Below are positions 26,848 to 35,394 of a DNA stretch of 64,000 nucleotides, in pieces. Origin of the DNA: Bradyrhizobium sp. LMTR 3 (GTDB lineage: Bacteria > Pseudomonadota > Alphaproteobacteria > Rhizobiales > Xanthobacteraceae). Positions within the stretch are counted from its first letter, which is position 1, and every line of letters starts with the position of its first letter. A program made the translations under genes and the position numbers. The notes beneath the pieces were generated by a model. It worked only from the letters and a program-made list of their open reading frames with translations. It searched no databases and had not been told where the DNA came from. The stretch lies in contig NZ_MAXC01000023.1 of the NCBI RefSeq assembly GCF_001693485.1, forward strand, positions 310,001 through 374,000, in the 5' to 3' direction.

Positions 26848-26876
26848 ATCCGGTACCGCAGCCACGGATACCGGAT
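26848..26876. promoter_or_regulatory. Inverted repeat just upstream of the ABC operon start codon
   Basis: Perfect 8-bp arms ATCCGGTA (26848-26855) and TACCGGAT (26869-26876) with a 13-bp spacer, ending 4 bp before the ATG at 26881. It could be a repressor operator or an mRNA hairpin masking the ribosome-binding region; no clear Shine-Dalgarno is visible there. Confidence 0.5.
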
Positions 26877-26880
26877 TGAA

Positions 26881-28038
26881 ATGGCCGAGATCGAGATTCG
26901 GGCGCTTCGCAAGGCCTTTGACGGCGCCGAGGTTCTGAAAGGTGTCGATCTCACGATTCACGACGGGGAGTTCATCTCCCTCGTCGGTCCGTCGGGGTGC
27001 GGCAAATCCACGCTTCTGCGCGTCATCGCCGGTCTCGAACCGCAGTCGTCCGGCGAAGTCCGGATTGACGGTGCCAGTGCCGACGGCGTCAGGCCGAGCG
27101 CGCGCAATCTGGCAATGGTGTTCCAGTCCTACGCGCTTTATCCGCACCTGAGCGTGTTTGACAATATTGCCGTCCCGCTGCGGATGAAGCGCCTGTCCGC
27201 GCTGGAGCGGGCGCCGTTCGTGGGCCGGCTGATGCCTGGTCGCCGCCGCGCCGAACGCGTCATTCGCGACGATGTCGAAAGGGTGGCCGCGCAGCTCGAG
27301 ATTTCGCCGCTGCTGAAGCGCAAGCCCGGGCAATTGTCCGGCGGTCAGCGCCAGCGCGTTGCGGTCGGCCGCGCCATCGTGCGTCAGCCGCGCGCGTTTC
27401 TGTTCGACGAGCCGCTGTCCAATCTCGACGCCAAGCTTCGCGTGCACATGCGCGCCGAGATCGCCCAGTTGCACCGTCAGCTCAAGACGACCTTCATCTA
27501 CGTCACCCATGACCAGGCCGAAGCGATGACCATGTCGGGCCGGATTGCCGTCATGATCGGCGGCGAGCTCATTCAGGCCGGCGCGCCCGCCGCTGTCTAT
27601 GAAGACCCCTGCGATATCCGCGTCGCCGAATTCGTCGGCACGCCGAAGATAAACGCATTTCCCGGTCGTATCCGCAGCGATGGCCGGCTGGAGACGCTCG
27701 GACATGTTCTCCATATGGCAACACCGGCGCCGGAAGGAGAGTGCCGCATCTGCGTCAGGCCGGAGCGGATCGAGCTGGCTTCGCAGGGACTGCTTTCCGG
27801 CACGGTCGTGCATCTGGAAAATCTGGGATCGGAAGCCTTCGTCCATATCGGCAGCGCGGGCACGGACGCGCCCGTGGTGGCGCGCGTCAACGACCCCAGC
27901 CAGGTGCCGGCGATCGGAGCCACAGTCGGCTACGGCTTTGCGCCGGAGGCGGTTCGCGCCTTCGACGTTGATGGTAAGCGCATCGCGACTTCGATCCCGT
28001 CGCGCGTCGAGCGGCCGCGGGAGATGGCCGTTGTCTGA
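26881..28038 (+). CDS. Sugar/glycerol-phosphate type ABC transporter ATP-binding protein (UgpC/MalK-like)
   Basis: 385 aa. Walker A GPSGCGKSTLLRVIAG, Q-loop MVFQSYALYPHLSVFDN, ABC signature LSGGQRQRVAVGRAIV, Walker B AFLFDEPLSNLDAKL, H-loop YVTHDQAEAMT, then a C-terminal TOBE-like regulatory domain (RICVRPERIELASQ). About 18 extra residues lie between Q-loop and signature. First gene of a five-gene rightward operon: two permeases, a binding protein and a GpdQ-like phosphodiesterase. That company favours glycerophosphodiester or related phosphodiester uptake over plain sugars. Confidence 0.93.
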   Translation: MAEIEIRALRKAFDGAEVLKGVDLTIHDGEFISLVGPSGCGKSTLLRVIAGLEPQSSGEVRIDGASADGVRPSARNLAMVFQSYALYPHLSVFDNIAVPLRMKRLSALERAPFVGRLMPGRRRAERVIRDDVERVAAQLEISPLLKRKPGQLSGGQRQRVAVGRAIVRQPRAFLFDEPLSNLDAKLRVHMRAEIAQLHRQLKTTFIYVTHDQAEAMTMSGRIAVMIGGELIQAGAPAAVYEDPCDIRVAEFVGTPKINAFPGRIRSDGRLETLGHVLHMATPAPEGECRICVRPERIELASQGLLSGTVVHLENLGSEAFVHIGSAGTDAPVVARVNDPSQVPAIGATVGYGFAPEAVRAFDVDGKRIATSIPSRVERPREMAVV

Positions 28039-28066
28039 CGCTGCCACCGCGCTGCAGGGAGTGGCG

Positions 28067-28981
28067 ATGGCGCCACGCGTCCCTGCTCGGGTGTTTGCCA
28101 GTTTCCGCCGGACGGGGCGATCGCAGGCAGCCTATGCGCTGGCCGCGCCGGCCTTCGTGCTGATGCTGCTGATGCTGATCGGCCCGCTCGCCGGCGTGAT
28201 CGCGCTCTCGTTTACGGACTATCAACTAGGCGCGCCGGCGTTCTCCTGGATCGGCCTCTCGAATTATCGGGAGATGTTCGCCGACCGGGTGTTCTGGATT
28301 TCACTGAAGAACACGCTGACCTATGTCGCGATCGTAGTGCCCGGCGCGGTGGCGCTCGGGCTCGGCGTTGCGCTCCTGATCCAGAGCGGCGCCGGGCTCA
28401 AGAGCTGGTATCGCACCGTCTACTTCCTTCCTGTCATGGCGACGTTGATCGCGATGGCGATCGTCTGGGAATTCATGCTGCATCCGCAGTTCGGCCTGGT
28501 GAACGGACTTCTGCGCGCCGCCGGCTTGCAGGGCCATAGCTGGCTGCAGGATCGCGGCACCGCGCTTTATTCGCTGTGCGTAATCGGTATCTGGCAGGCC
28601 ACTGGCTTCAACATGGTGCTGTTTCTCGCCGGCCTCGTCTCGATCCCGAAGCATCTCTACGATGCGGCCGAGATCGACGGCGCCGAAGGCGCGTGGTCGC
28701 GTTTCCGCCTGGTGACGTGGCCGATGCTCGGGCCGGTTACCCTGTTCGTGGTGGCGATCTCGGCAATCCGCTCGTTCCAGGTGTTCGACACAGTTCAGGT
28801 CTTGACCAAGGGCGGCCCTTCGAAATCGTCGGAAGTGCTGATCTACACGATGTATACCGAAGGCTTCGAGTTCTTCCGCTCCGGTTACGGCGCGGCCGTT
28901 ACCGTCGTGTTCCTGGCCTTCGTGCTGCTGCTCACCCTGCTCAAATCGGCGCTCGGCAACCGGGAAGTGCACTACGCATGA
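28067..28981 (+). CDS. ABC transporter permease (UgpA/MalF-like)
   Basis: 304 aa from the ATG at 28067, which has AGGGAG five bases upstream; a TTG at 28031 overlapping the ATPase gene is the alternative. Six membrane segments, e.g. FVLMLLMLIGPLAGVIALSF and YRTVYFLPVMATLIAMAIVW. The EAA loop DAAEIDGAEGAWSRFRLVTW contacts the ATPase. Its partner permease starts inside its stop codon (ATGA). Confidence 0.92.
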   Translation: MAPRVPARVFASFRRTGRSQAAYALAAPAFVLMLLMLIGPLAGVIALSFTDYQLGAPAFSWIGLSNYREMFADRVFWISLKNTLTYVAIVVPGAVALGLGVALLIQSGAGLKSWYRTVYFLPVMATLIAMAIVWEFMLHPQFGLVNGLLRAAGLQGHSWLQDRGTALYSLCVIGIWQATGFNMVLFLAGLVSIPKHLYDAAEIDGAEGAWSRFRLVTWPMLGPVTLFVVAISAIRSFQVFDTVQVLTKGGPSKSSEVLIYTMYTEGFEFFRSGYGAAVTVVFLAFVLLLTLLKSALGNREVHYA

Positions 28982-29814
28982 CGCCACGCGCCCGCATGCT
29001 TCTGTGCTCTGCGATCCGGCACATCGTGCTGCATGCGGGAGCGCTGGTGATGTTGACGCCCTTCATCTGGATGGTGTCGACCGCGTCAAAACCTCAAACC
29101 GAGATTTTCTCGTCCGATCTGCACCTGATTCCCTACCACTTTGCGCTGTGGGACAATCTCCGGATTGCTTTCGCCAAGGCCGATCTATGGCGCTATCTGC
29201 TCAACGGCTTGATCGTCACGACCTCGATCTTCGGCCTTCAGGTGCTGGTTGCCCTGCCCGCCGCCTACGCCCTCTCCAAATTGCGCTTTCTCGGCCGTGA
29301 CGTGCTGTTCGCGCTCGTCGTGTTCTGCATCCTTATTCCGCCGCAGGCGACCGCGATCCCGGTATTCCTGCTGCTGCATAAACTGGGTGTTCTCGACAGC
29401 TATGCGGCGCTGGTGCTGCCGTTCACGATCTCGGTGTTCGGCATTTTCCTGATGCGCCAGTTTTTCAAGACCGTGCCCGACGACCTGATCGACGCCGCGC
29501 GAATGGACGGGATTTCCGAGTTCGGCATCGTCTGGCGCGTGATGCTTCCGACCGCGATTCCGGCGGTAACCGCGTTCGGCATCTTCTCGGTGGTCGCGCA
29601 CTGGAACGACTATTTCTGGCCGCTGATCGTGCTGAACAGCGAGCATTTGCAGACGCCGCCGCTTGCGGTCGCGCACTTTCGCAACAATGAGGCCGGAGCC
29701 AATTACGGCCCTCTGATGGCGGCGGCGATGGTCATCATCGCCCCGCTCGTCATCGCCTTCCTGTTCGCCCAGCGACGCTTCATCGAAGGCATCACGCTCA
29801 CCGGCATCAAGTAA
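28978..29814 (+). CDS. ABC transporter permease (UgpE/MalG-like)
   Basis: 278 aa. The ATG overlaps the stop of the first permease gene by 4 nt. Typical second permease: MLTPFIWMVSTASKPQTEIF at the N-terminus, DAARMDGISEFGIVWRVMLP as the EAA loop, and the C-terminal RRFIEGITLTGIK. With the preceding permease it forms the heterodimeric channel of the importer. Confidence 0.93.
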   Translation: MTPRARMLLCSAIRHIVLHAGALVMLTPFIWMVSTASKPQTEIFSSDLHLIPYHFALWDNLRIAFAKADLWRYLLNGLIVTTSIFGLQVLVALPAAYALSKLRFLGRDVLFALVVFCILIPPQATAIPVFLLLHKLGVLDSYAALVLPFTISVFGIFLMRQFFKTVPDDLIDAARMDGISEFGIVWRVMLPTAIPAVTAFGIFSVVAHWNDYFWPLIVLNSEHLQTPPLAVAHFRNNEAGANYGPLMAAAMVIIAPLVIAFLFAQRRFIEGITLTGIK

Positions 29815-29844
29815 CCGAGTTTTTTCAAACCTCAGGAGACGACA

Positions 29845-31119
29845 ATGTTCAGAACATGGATTGCCGCAGCCGCCCTTTCGCTCGCCGCCGGTATCGCGCA
29901 TGCGCAGACCGAAGTCGTTGTTCAATACCCCTATGCCGAATTGTTCGATGGCACGCACAAGCGCATCATCGAGGAGTTCGCCAAGGTGCGGCCGGATATC
30001 AAGGTCACGCTGCGTGCGCCCTATGATTCCTACGAGGAAGGCACCCAGAAAGTGCTGCGCGAGGCGGTGACCAGCCAGATGCCCGACGTGAGCTTCCAGG
30101 GTCTCAACCGCATCCGCGTACTGGTGGACAAGAACATTCCGGCCGAACTCGACGGCTATATCGCGGCCGAGAAGGATTTCGACAAGCAGGGCTTCCATCA
30201 GGCGATGTTCGATATCGGCACGGCGAGCGGCAAGGTCTACGCGCTGCCGTTCGCGATTTCGCTGCCGATCGTCTACGTCAATCTCGACCTGGCGAAGAAG
30301 GCCGGCGCCGATCCGGCCAATCTGCCGCGGACGTGGGACGGGCTGATCGATCTCGCCAAGAAGATCAAGGCGCTCGGTCCCGATATCAACGGTATCACCT
30401 ACGCCTGGGACATCACCGGCAACTGGCTGTGGCAGGCGCCGGTGTTTTCGCGCGGCGGCACCATGTTGAACGCCGAGGAAAACAAGGTGGCGTTCAACGG
30501 GCCGGAAGGCCAGTTCGCGATCAGGACGCTGGCGCACCTTGTCAGTGAAGCCGGCATGCCCAATCTCGACCAGCCGGCGATGCGCGCGACCTTTGCCGCC
30601 GGCAAGACCGGCATTCACGTTACCTCGACCTCCGACCTCAACAAGACCACGCAGATGATCGGCGGCAAGTTCGAGCTGAAGACCCACACGTTCCCGGACG
30701 TGGTGTCGCCGAACGGCCGGTTGCCGGCCGGCGGGAATGTCGTGATGATTCTGGCCAAGGACAAGGCCAAGCGTGACGCGGCCTGGGAGGTCGTGAAATT
30801 CTGGACCGGCCCGAAGGGCGCTGCAATCATGGCGGAGACCACCGGCTACATGCCGCCGAACAAGGTCGCCAACGACGTCCACCTGAAGGATTTCTACGTC
30901 AAGAACCCGAACAATTACACCGCGGTCAGCCAGCTCGCGCTGCTGACCAAATGGTACGCCTTCCCCGGCGACAACGGCCTCAAGATCACCGACGTGATCA
31001 AGGATCATCTCAACTCCATCGTGACGGGTGCGCGCACCAAGGAGCCGGAAGCCGTGCTCGCCGACATGACGAGCGACGTGCAGAAGCTGCTGCCGAAGAC
31101 GGTGGGTTCGGTGCGTTGA
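29845..31119 (+). CDS. Extracellular solute-binding protein of the Ugp-like importer
   Basis: 424 aa, family 1 solute-binding protein. Signal peptide MFRTWIAAAALSLAAGIAHA; the mature chain begins QTEVVVQYPYAELFDGTH, resembling UgpB (glycerol-3-phosphate / glycerophosphocholine receptor). Internal stretches VYALPFAISLPIVYVNLDLA and GYMPPNKVANDVHLKDFY fit the same group. A ribosome-binding AGGAGA precedes the ATG. Ligand specificity is inferred from the downstream phosphodiesterase. Confidence 0.9.
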   Translation: MFRTWIAAAALSLAAGIAHAQTEVVVQYPYAELFDGTHKRIIEEFAKVRPDIKVTLRAPYDSYEEGTQKVLREAVTSQMPDVSFQGLNRIRVLVDKNIPAELDGYIAAEKDFDKQGFHQAMFDIGTASGKVYALPFAISLPIVYVNLDLAKKAGADPANLPRTWDGLIDLAKKIKALGPDINGITYAWDITGNWLWQAPVFSRGGTMLNAEENKVAFNGPEGQFAIRTLAHLVSEAGMPNLDQPAMRATFAAGKTGIHVTSTSDLNKTTQMIGGKFELKTHTFPDVVSPNGRLPAGGNVVMILAKDKAKRDAAWEVVKFWTGPKGAAIMAETTGYMPPNKVANDVHLKDFYVKNPNNYTAVSQLALLTKWYAFPGDNGLKITDVIKDHLNSIVTGARTKEPEAVLADMTSDVQKLLPKTVGSVR

Positions 31120-31196
31120 CGACAACCGCCTTACCAGGAATCGCCGCGGTTACCACGCCACGCCGCGGCGGTCGCTAACAGGGAGACCATGGCTCG

Positions 31197-32021
31197 ATGA
31201 AATTCGTCATCCTTACCGACACTCATTTCGTCGCCCGTGGCCGTAAGCTCTACGGGCTGGATCCCACCGAGCGGCTTGGCGCGGCGGTCGAGCGGATCAA
31301 TCGCGATCATCCGGATATTTCCTTCGTGATCGTGACCGGTGACCTTGCCCACTGGGGCGAGGACGCCGCTTACGAAAATCTCGCGTCGGTCCTGGCGCGG
31401 CTGAAGGCGCCGACCATCCTCTTGATGGGCAACCACGACAAGCGCGGTCCGTTTGGCCATTTCTTCCCCGGCGTGCCGCGCGACGAATCCGGCTTTGTGC
31501 AGTCCATTCATTTGTTCGATGCTGCCACGATCGTCACGCTGGATACGCTGAACGAGACCGCCCCTGATCATGCCGGATGGCTGTGCGAGGCGCGGCTCGC
31601 CTTCCTCGAACACGCGCTCGGCTCGGCGCCAGCCGATCGCCCGCTGCTGCTGTTTCAGCACCATCCGCCGTTCGATACCGGGCTGCGCTACATGGACGAC
31701 ATCAAGCTCGCCAATCCCGAGGCCGAATGGGACGTGATCGCACGCACGCGAAAGCCGGACTATCTATTCATGGGCCATCTGCACCGGCCGATCTCGGGCA
31801 CCTGGCGCGGCATCCCCTTCCACATCCAGCGCGCGCTATCCCATCAGGTGGCGTTCGACCTCGCTACGGCGGATCACATTCCCGGATCGCACGAACTGCC
31901 GGACTATTCGCACGTGACCGTCAGCGCCGGACAGGTGGTGATTCACCAATGCTCGTTCCTCTACGATGGACCGCTGTTTTCGTTGCAGGACCGCGCGGCA
32001 ATCGAATGGACCGACCGATAA
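31197..32021 (+). CDS. Metallophosphoesterase, GpdQ-like cyclic-nucleotide/glycerophosphodiester phosphodiesterase
   Basis: 274 aa, the same length as Klebsiella (Enterobacter) aerogenes GpdQ, with all binuclear-metal ligands at matching positions: Asp8/His10 (LTDTHFV), Asp49 (VTGDLAHW), Asn79-His80 (LLMGNHDKRG), His155/His156 (LFQHHPPFD) and His194/His196 (FMGHLHRPI). GpdQ hydrolyses glycerophosphodiesters and other phosphodiesters. No signal peptide, so it would act on imported substrate. A minimal ATG-GCT-CGA-TGA frame at 31189-31200 owns the Shine-Dalgarno and ends inside this ATG, suggesting coupled translation. Last gene of the Ugp-like operon. Confidence 0.93.
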   Translation: MKFVILTDTHFVARGRKLYGLDPTERLGAAVERINRDHPDISFVIVTGDLAHWGEDAAYENLASVLARLKAPTILLMGNHDKRGPFGHFFPGVPRDESGFVQSIHLFDAATIVTLDTLNETAPDHAGWLCEARLAFLEHALGSAPADRPLLLFQHHPPFDTGLRYMDDIKLANPEAEWDVIARTRKPDYLFMGHLHRPISGTWRGIPFHIQRALSHQVAFDLATADHIPGSHELPDYSHVTVSAGQVVIHQCSFLYDGPLFSLQDRAAIEWTDR

Positions 32022-32055
32022 CGCCTGACAACGCCAAACACGCCGCGATCGGCCG

Positions 32056-33174
32056 TCAGCCCGGCCGGGACTGCGCTTCCAACTGCCGGCTGTAGCGCGA
32101 CATCGCAAAGCAGAACACGAAATAGATCAGCCCGACGAACACGTAGACTTCAACGCTGAACTGCTGCCAGGCGGGATCGATGATGGAGGTCTTCGCTGTC
32201 GTCAGCAGGTCGAAGATACCGATGATCAGCACCAGGCTGGTGTCCTTGAAGAAGGCGATGAACGTATTCACCAGCGGCGGGATCACATGGCGAATCGCCT
32301 GCGGCAAGATGATCAGACCGTTCTTCTTCCAGTAGGTGAGCCCGAGCGCGTCGGCGGCGTCGTGCTGTCCTCTCGGAATGGCCTGGAGGCCGCCCCGGAT
32401 GACTTCGGCAAGATAGGCGCCGGCGTACAGTATGAACGCGATCTGCGCCCGGAGCAGTTTGTCGATGTTGACGCCGTCGGGCAGGAACAGCGGAAACATC
32501 ACGCTCGCCATGAACAACAGGCTGATCAGGGGAACGCCGCGGATCAACTCGACATAGAGCACGCAGAGCGACCTGATCGCGGGCAATTTTGAACGGCGGC
32601 CTAGCGCCACCACGATCCCGAGCGGGAAGCCGAACGCCAGCCCGAACGTCGCCAGGATCAGCGTCACCGGCAGCCCGCCCCAGCGATCCTGTGAAACGTA
32701 GGACAGCCCGAAGACGCCGCCCCACATCAAGACGCCGATCAGGACCAACGCCGCCGCCCAAACCAGCACCAGTTCCTTGCGCCACCAATTGCGCCGGCTC
32801 GACACCCAGAACAGCGCAATGAAGGTGAGGCACACCAGCGCCGGCCGCCACTGCTCATTGAAGGGGTAAGTGCCGAACAGGATGAAGCGGTATTTTTCAG
32901 GGATCACGGCCCAGCAGGCGCCGAGCCCACGGATCGACCGGCAGGGGCCGGTCTGGTTGCCGGAAACGATCCAGATCGCATTCCAGTAGCCCCACTGCAC
33001 CAGGCTGACGAACGCCTTGGCGAGCAGCGCGATCAGGAGCACGGAGATGATGCTTGACGTGACCGAGGCGAACAGGTTCGTGCGCAGCCACCGGATGGCG
33101 CGGCCGGCTGGAGTCCGGCGGGATCGCGCGTCGAAGGGAAGCGGATTTTGCGGAGCGTGCGTGATCGACGTCAT
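32056..33174 (-). CDS. Amino-acid ABC transporter permease, AapM/BztC-like
   Basis: 372 aa from the ATG at 33174, 4 bp after the upstream permease; the frame is open for 11 codons inside that gene. It has the long N-terminal part typical of AapM, then the HisM-type domain: EVIRGGLQAIPRGQHDAADA and LPQAIRHVIPPLVNTFIAFF, ending in the segment FVGLIYFVFCFAMSRYSRQL. With the next permease it forms the channel of a general L-amino-acid importer. No aapP-type ATPase gene lies in the cluster. Confidence 0.92.
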   Translation of the reverse strand: MTSITHAPQNPLPFDARSRRTPAGRAIRWLRTNLFASVTSSIISVLLIALLAKAFVSLVQWGYWNAIWIVSGNQTGPCRSIRGLGACWAVIPEKYRFILFGTYPFNEQWRPALVCLTFIALFWVSSRRNWWRKELVLVWAAALVLIGVLMWGGVFGLSYVSQDRWGGLPVTLILATFGLAFGFPLGIVVALGRRSKLPAIRSLCVLYVELIRGVPLISLLFMASVMFPLFLPDGVNIDKLLRAQIAFILYAGAYLAEVIRGGLQAIPRGQHDAADALGLTYWKKNGLIILPQAIRHVIPPLVNTFIAFFKDTSLVLIIGIFDLLTTAKTSIIDPAWQQFSVEVYVFVGLIYFVFCFAMSRYSRQLEAQSRPG

Positions 33175-33178
33175 GGCA

Positions 33179-34366
33179 TCAGCGCTCCACCAGCGCGATG
33201 CGCGCATTGTACCAGTTCATGAACAGGCTGATGCCGAGGCTGATGGTGAGGAACACGGCCATGATGAGCGCGATGGCTTCGATCGCCTGGCCGGTCTGGT
33301 TCAGCGTGGTATTCGCAATCGACACCACGTCCTGGTATCCGACCGCAACCGCAAGCGAGGAGTTCTTGGTCAGGTTCAGATATTGGCTGGTCATCGGCGG
33401 AATGATGACGCGGAGCGCCTGCGGCAGTACGATGCGCTGAAGCACAAAACTACGTCGCAGGCCGAGCGCGTTCGCGGCGTCCCATTGGCCCCTTGGAACG
33501 GACTGAATGCCGCTGCGCACGATTTCAGCGATGAACGCCGAGGTGTAGGTGACGAGCGCGATCAGCAGCGCGAAATATTCCGGTGCGAGCGTCAGTCCGC
33601 CGACAAAGTTGAAGCCGCGCAGTTCGGGCAACGTGATGGTCCATGACGCGCCGAGACTGAACGACACCAGCGCCGGCAGGCCGACGAGCAGGGCCAGCGC
33701 ATAGGGCCAGAGCGGGCGCGCTTTGCCGTCCGCCATTTGCCGCGCCACTAACTGCCGCCGCAATAGATACAGCGCGCCCAGGCCGGCAGCGGCCGCAGCG
33801 ATGACCCACAGATTTGCTTCCTCGATAGGAATTGCTGGCAACACCAGGCCTCTGTTCGACAGAAAGACGCCTTCGATCGGCTTCCAGGCCGCGCGTGCCG
33901 CCGGAAGTCCCTGCATCAGCACGTACCAGAACAACAACTGCAGCAGCAGCGGAACGTCGCGGAGTACTTCGACGTAGACTGCAGCCAGCCGCGACAGCAG
34001 CCAGTTCGACGACAGTCGCGCGATGCCGATCAGCGTGCCAAGCACGGTCGCGAGCACGATGCCGATGACCGCGACGCGGAGCGTATTGACGATGCCGACG
34101 ATGAAGGCGCGGGCGTAAGGATCCCTGGGGCTATAGGCAAGCCAGCTATCCGCGATCGGCATTCCGGCCTCGCGGCCGAGAAAGGCGAAGCCGGTCGAAA
34201 TCCGGCGTACCGACAAATTGTGCAGGGCGTTGGACCAGAGCCAGCCAACGATTGCGACCGCAATGGCGACCACCACGATCTGCCAGACGAGGCCGTTGAC
34301 CTGCTGGCGATTCAGGTGGAGGCGCATCCGCCGACGGCGAGGGAATTCGGGCGTGGATGTCGTCAC
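33179..34366 (-). CDS. Amino-acid ABC transporter permease, AapQ/BztB-like
   Basis: 395 aa, matching AapQ length. An N-terminal membrane anchor (VWQIVVVAIAVAIVGWLWSN) is followed by a large periplasmic loop and the HisM domain with AEIVRSGIQSVPRGQWDAAN and LPQALRVIIPPMTSQYLNLT. First gene of the leftward pair; divergent from the rpiR-like regulator, with a strong inverted repeat in the shared 147-bp gap. Confidence 0.92.
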   Translation of the reverse strand: MTTSTPEFPRRRRMRLHLNRQQVNGLVWQIVVVAIAVAIVGWLWSNALHNLSVRRISTGFAFLGREAGMPIADSWLAYSPRDPYARAFIVGIVNTLRVAVIGIVLATVLGTLIGIARLSSNWLLSRLAAVYVEVLRDVPLLLQLLFWYVLMQGLPAARAAWKPIEGVFLSNRGLVLPAIPIEEANLWVIAAAAAGLGALYLLRRQLVARQMADGKARPLWPYALALLVGLPALVSFSLGASWTITLPELRGFNFVGGLTLAPEYFALLIALVTYTSAFIAEIVRSGIQSVPRGQWDAANALGLRRSFVLQRIVLPQALRVIIPPMTSQYLNLTKNSSLAVAVGYQDVVSIANTTLNQTGQAIEAIALIMAVFLTISLGISLFMNWYNARIALVER

Positions 34367-34472
34367 AGCACAAGGATACCTGACTTAAGCGGCGATGACT
34401 TTGAGCAACGATGTCTTGCAGCAGCGATCTTCCAGCAGCGACCTTCAGCGATGCGCCCCGCAAGGCGCATTT

Positions 34473-34509
34473 CAAATGTTGCACCAAAAATGATTTTGTG
34501 CAACATTTG
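34473..34509. promoter_or_regulatory. Perfect 12-bp inverted repeat, probable RpiR-family operator
   Basis: CAAATGTTGCAC (34473-34484) and GTGCAACATTTG (34498-34509), separated by 13 bp. It lies 4 bp before the regulator start codon and about 110 bp from the divergent permease start. Its perfection, length and position are what one expects of an autoregulatory site controlling both directions. Confidence 0.8.
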
Positions 34510-34513
34510 TTTC

Positions 34514-35389
34514 ATGACGCAGCCCCGGCCGAAATCCTCGCCGCTGAACGATTTGTGCAGTGCGCTGCCATCGTTGCCGATGCGGCTGCAGCAGGTCGGC
34601 CGGTTCGTTGCCGCCAATGACTATGACGCCACCACGCGCTCGATGCGTGATCTTGCCGCCGAGGCAGGCGCCGATCCCGCCGCTTTCACCCGGCTCGCAA
34701 AAGCGCTCGGCTATTCCGGATGGGACGAATTGCGCGCCGCGTTGACCGAGGCCCGCCGGCCCGCGCAAGCTTCGCCGTTCTCGGGTCGTGCCAAAGGCGG
34801 CCGGAAAGGGCCCAACGCCGAGATATCGCTGGTCTCCGACAAGCTGGAAGCCGAGGCGGCAGGCCTTGCGCGCATTTCGGCCGGCTCGGTGGCCAACGCG
34901 GCCAAGGCTCTGCACGGCGCGCGGCGCATCTGGATCGCCGGCTTTCGGAGCTGCCGCAGCGTTGCGGAATTACTCAATTATCAGCTCCGCTTGTTCCGGC
35001 CAGACGCGGTGCATCTGGTCGGCGGCTCGGGTCCCGAAGATCTCGATCTGGGCGCGTTCCATAGCGGCGATGCCGTCGTCGTGATCGGGTTTGCGCCCTA
35101 TTCGAGGGCAAGCGTTTTGTCGGCACGGGCGGCCCATGATTCCGGCGCCACGCTGGTTGCGATTGCCGATACGATCACGGCGCCGATGGCGGAGGGGGCT
35201 GATCATCTGCTGCTCTATGAGGCCGCCGCGTCGCCGGGATTCTTCCCGAGCCTCACCGGCGCCATCGCCATCGCCCAGTCGTTGGCCGCCGTGACCTTCG
35301 TGCTGGGCGGCGCCGGCGCCAAGCGGCGCCTCGAAGAGACCGAAGGCCGGTTGGCCGCGCTGTCGCAATATGTCGCGGAGAAAGGTTGA
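34514..35389 (+). CDS. MurR/RpiR family transcriptional regulator
   Basis: 291 aa from the ATG at 34514; an ATG at 34490 inside the inverted repeat is possible. The N-terminal HTH-6 domain includes RSMRDLAAEAGADPAAFTRL and the C-terminal SIS domain (from about residue 130) has RIWIAGFRSCRSVAELLNYQ and GDAVVVIGFAPYSRASVLSA. SIS domains bind phosphosugars in most RpiR proteins, but neighbouring genes for amino-acid uptake and transamination suggest an amino acid or amine catabolite here. Its stop codon overlaps a possible TTG start of the aminotransferase. Confidence 0.92.
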   Translation: MTQPRPKSSPLNDLCSALPSLPMRLQQVGRFVAANDYDATTRSMRDLAAEAGADPAAFTRLAKALGYSGWDELRAALTEARRPAQASPFSGRAKGGRKGPNAEISLVSDKLEAEAAGLARISAGSVANAAKALHGARRIWIAGFRSCRSVAELLNYQLRLFRPDAVHLVGGSGPEDLDLGAFHSGDAVVVIGFAPYSRASVLSARAAHDSGATLVAIADTITAPMAEGADHLLLYEAAASPGFFPSLTGAIAIAQSLAAVTFVLGGAGAKRRLEETEGRLAALSQYVAEKG

Positions 35390-35394
35390 TCGTC

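Noticed and set aside
26647..28047. 466-codon minus-strand open frame opposite the ABC ATPase
   Set aside because: Shadow of a gene with complete Walker and signature motifs.
29185..31125. 646-codon minus-strand open frame opposite the permease and binding-protein genes
   Set aside because: Antisense shadow with Arg/His-rich composition; the plus strand encodes clear ABC transporter proteins.
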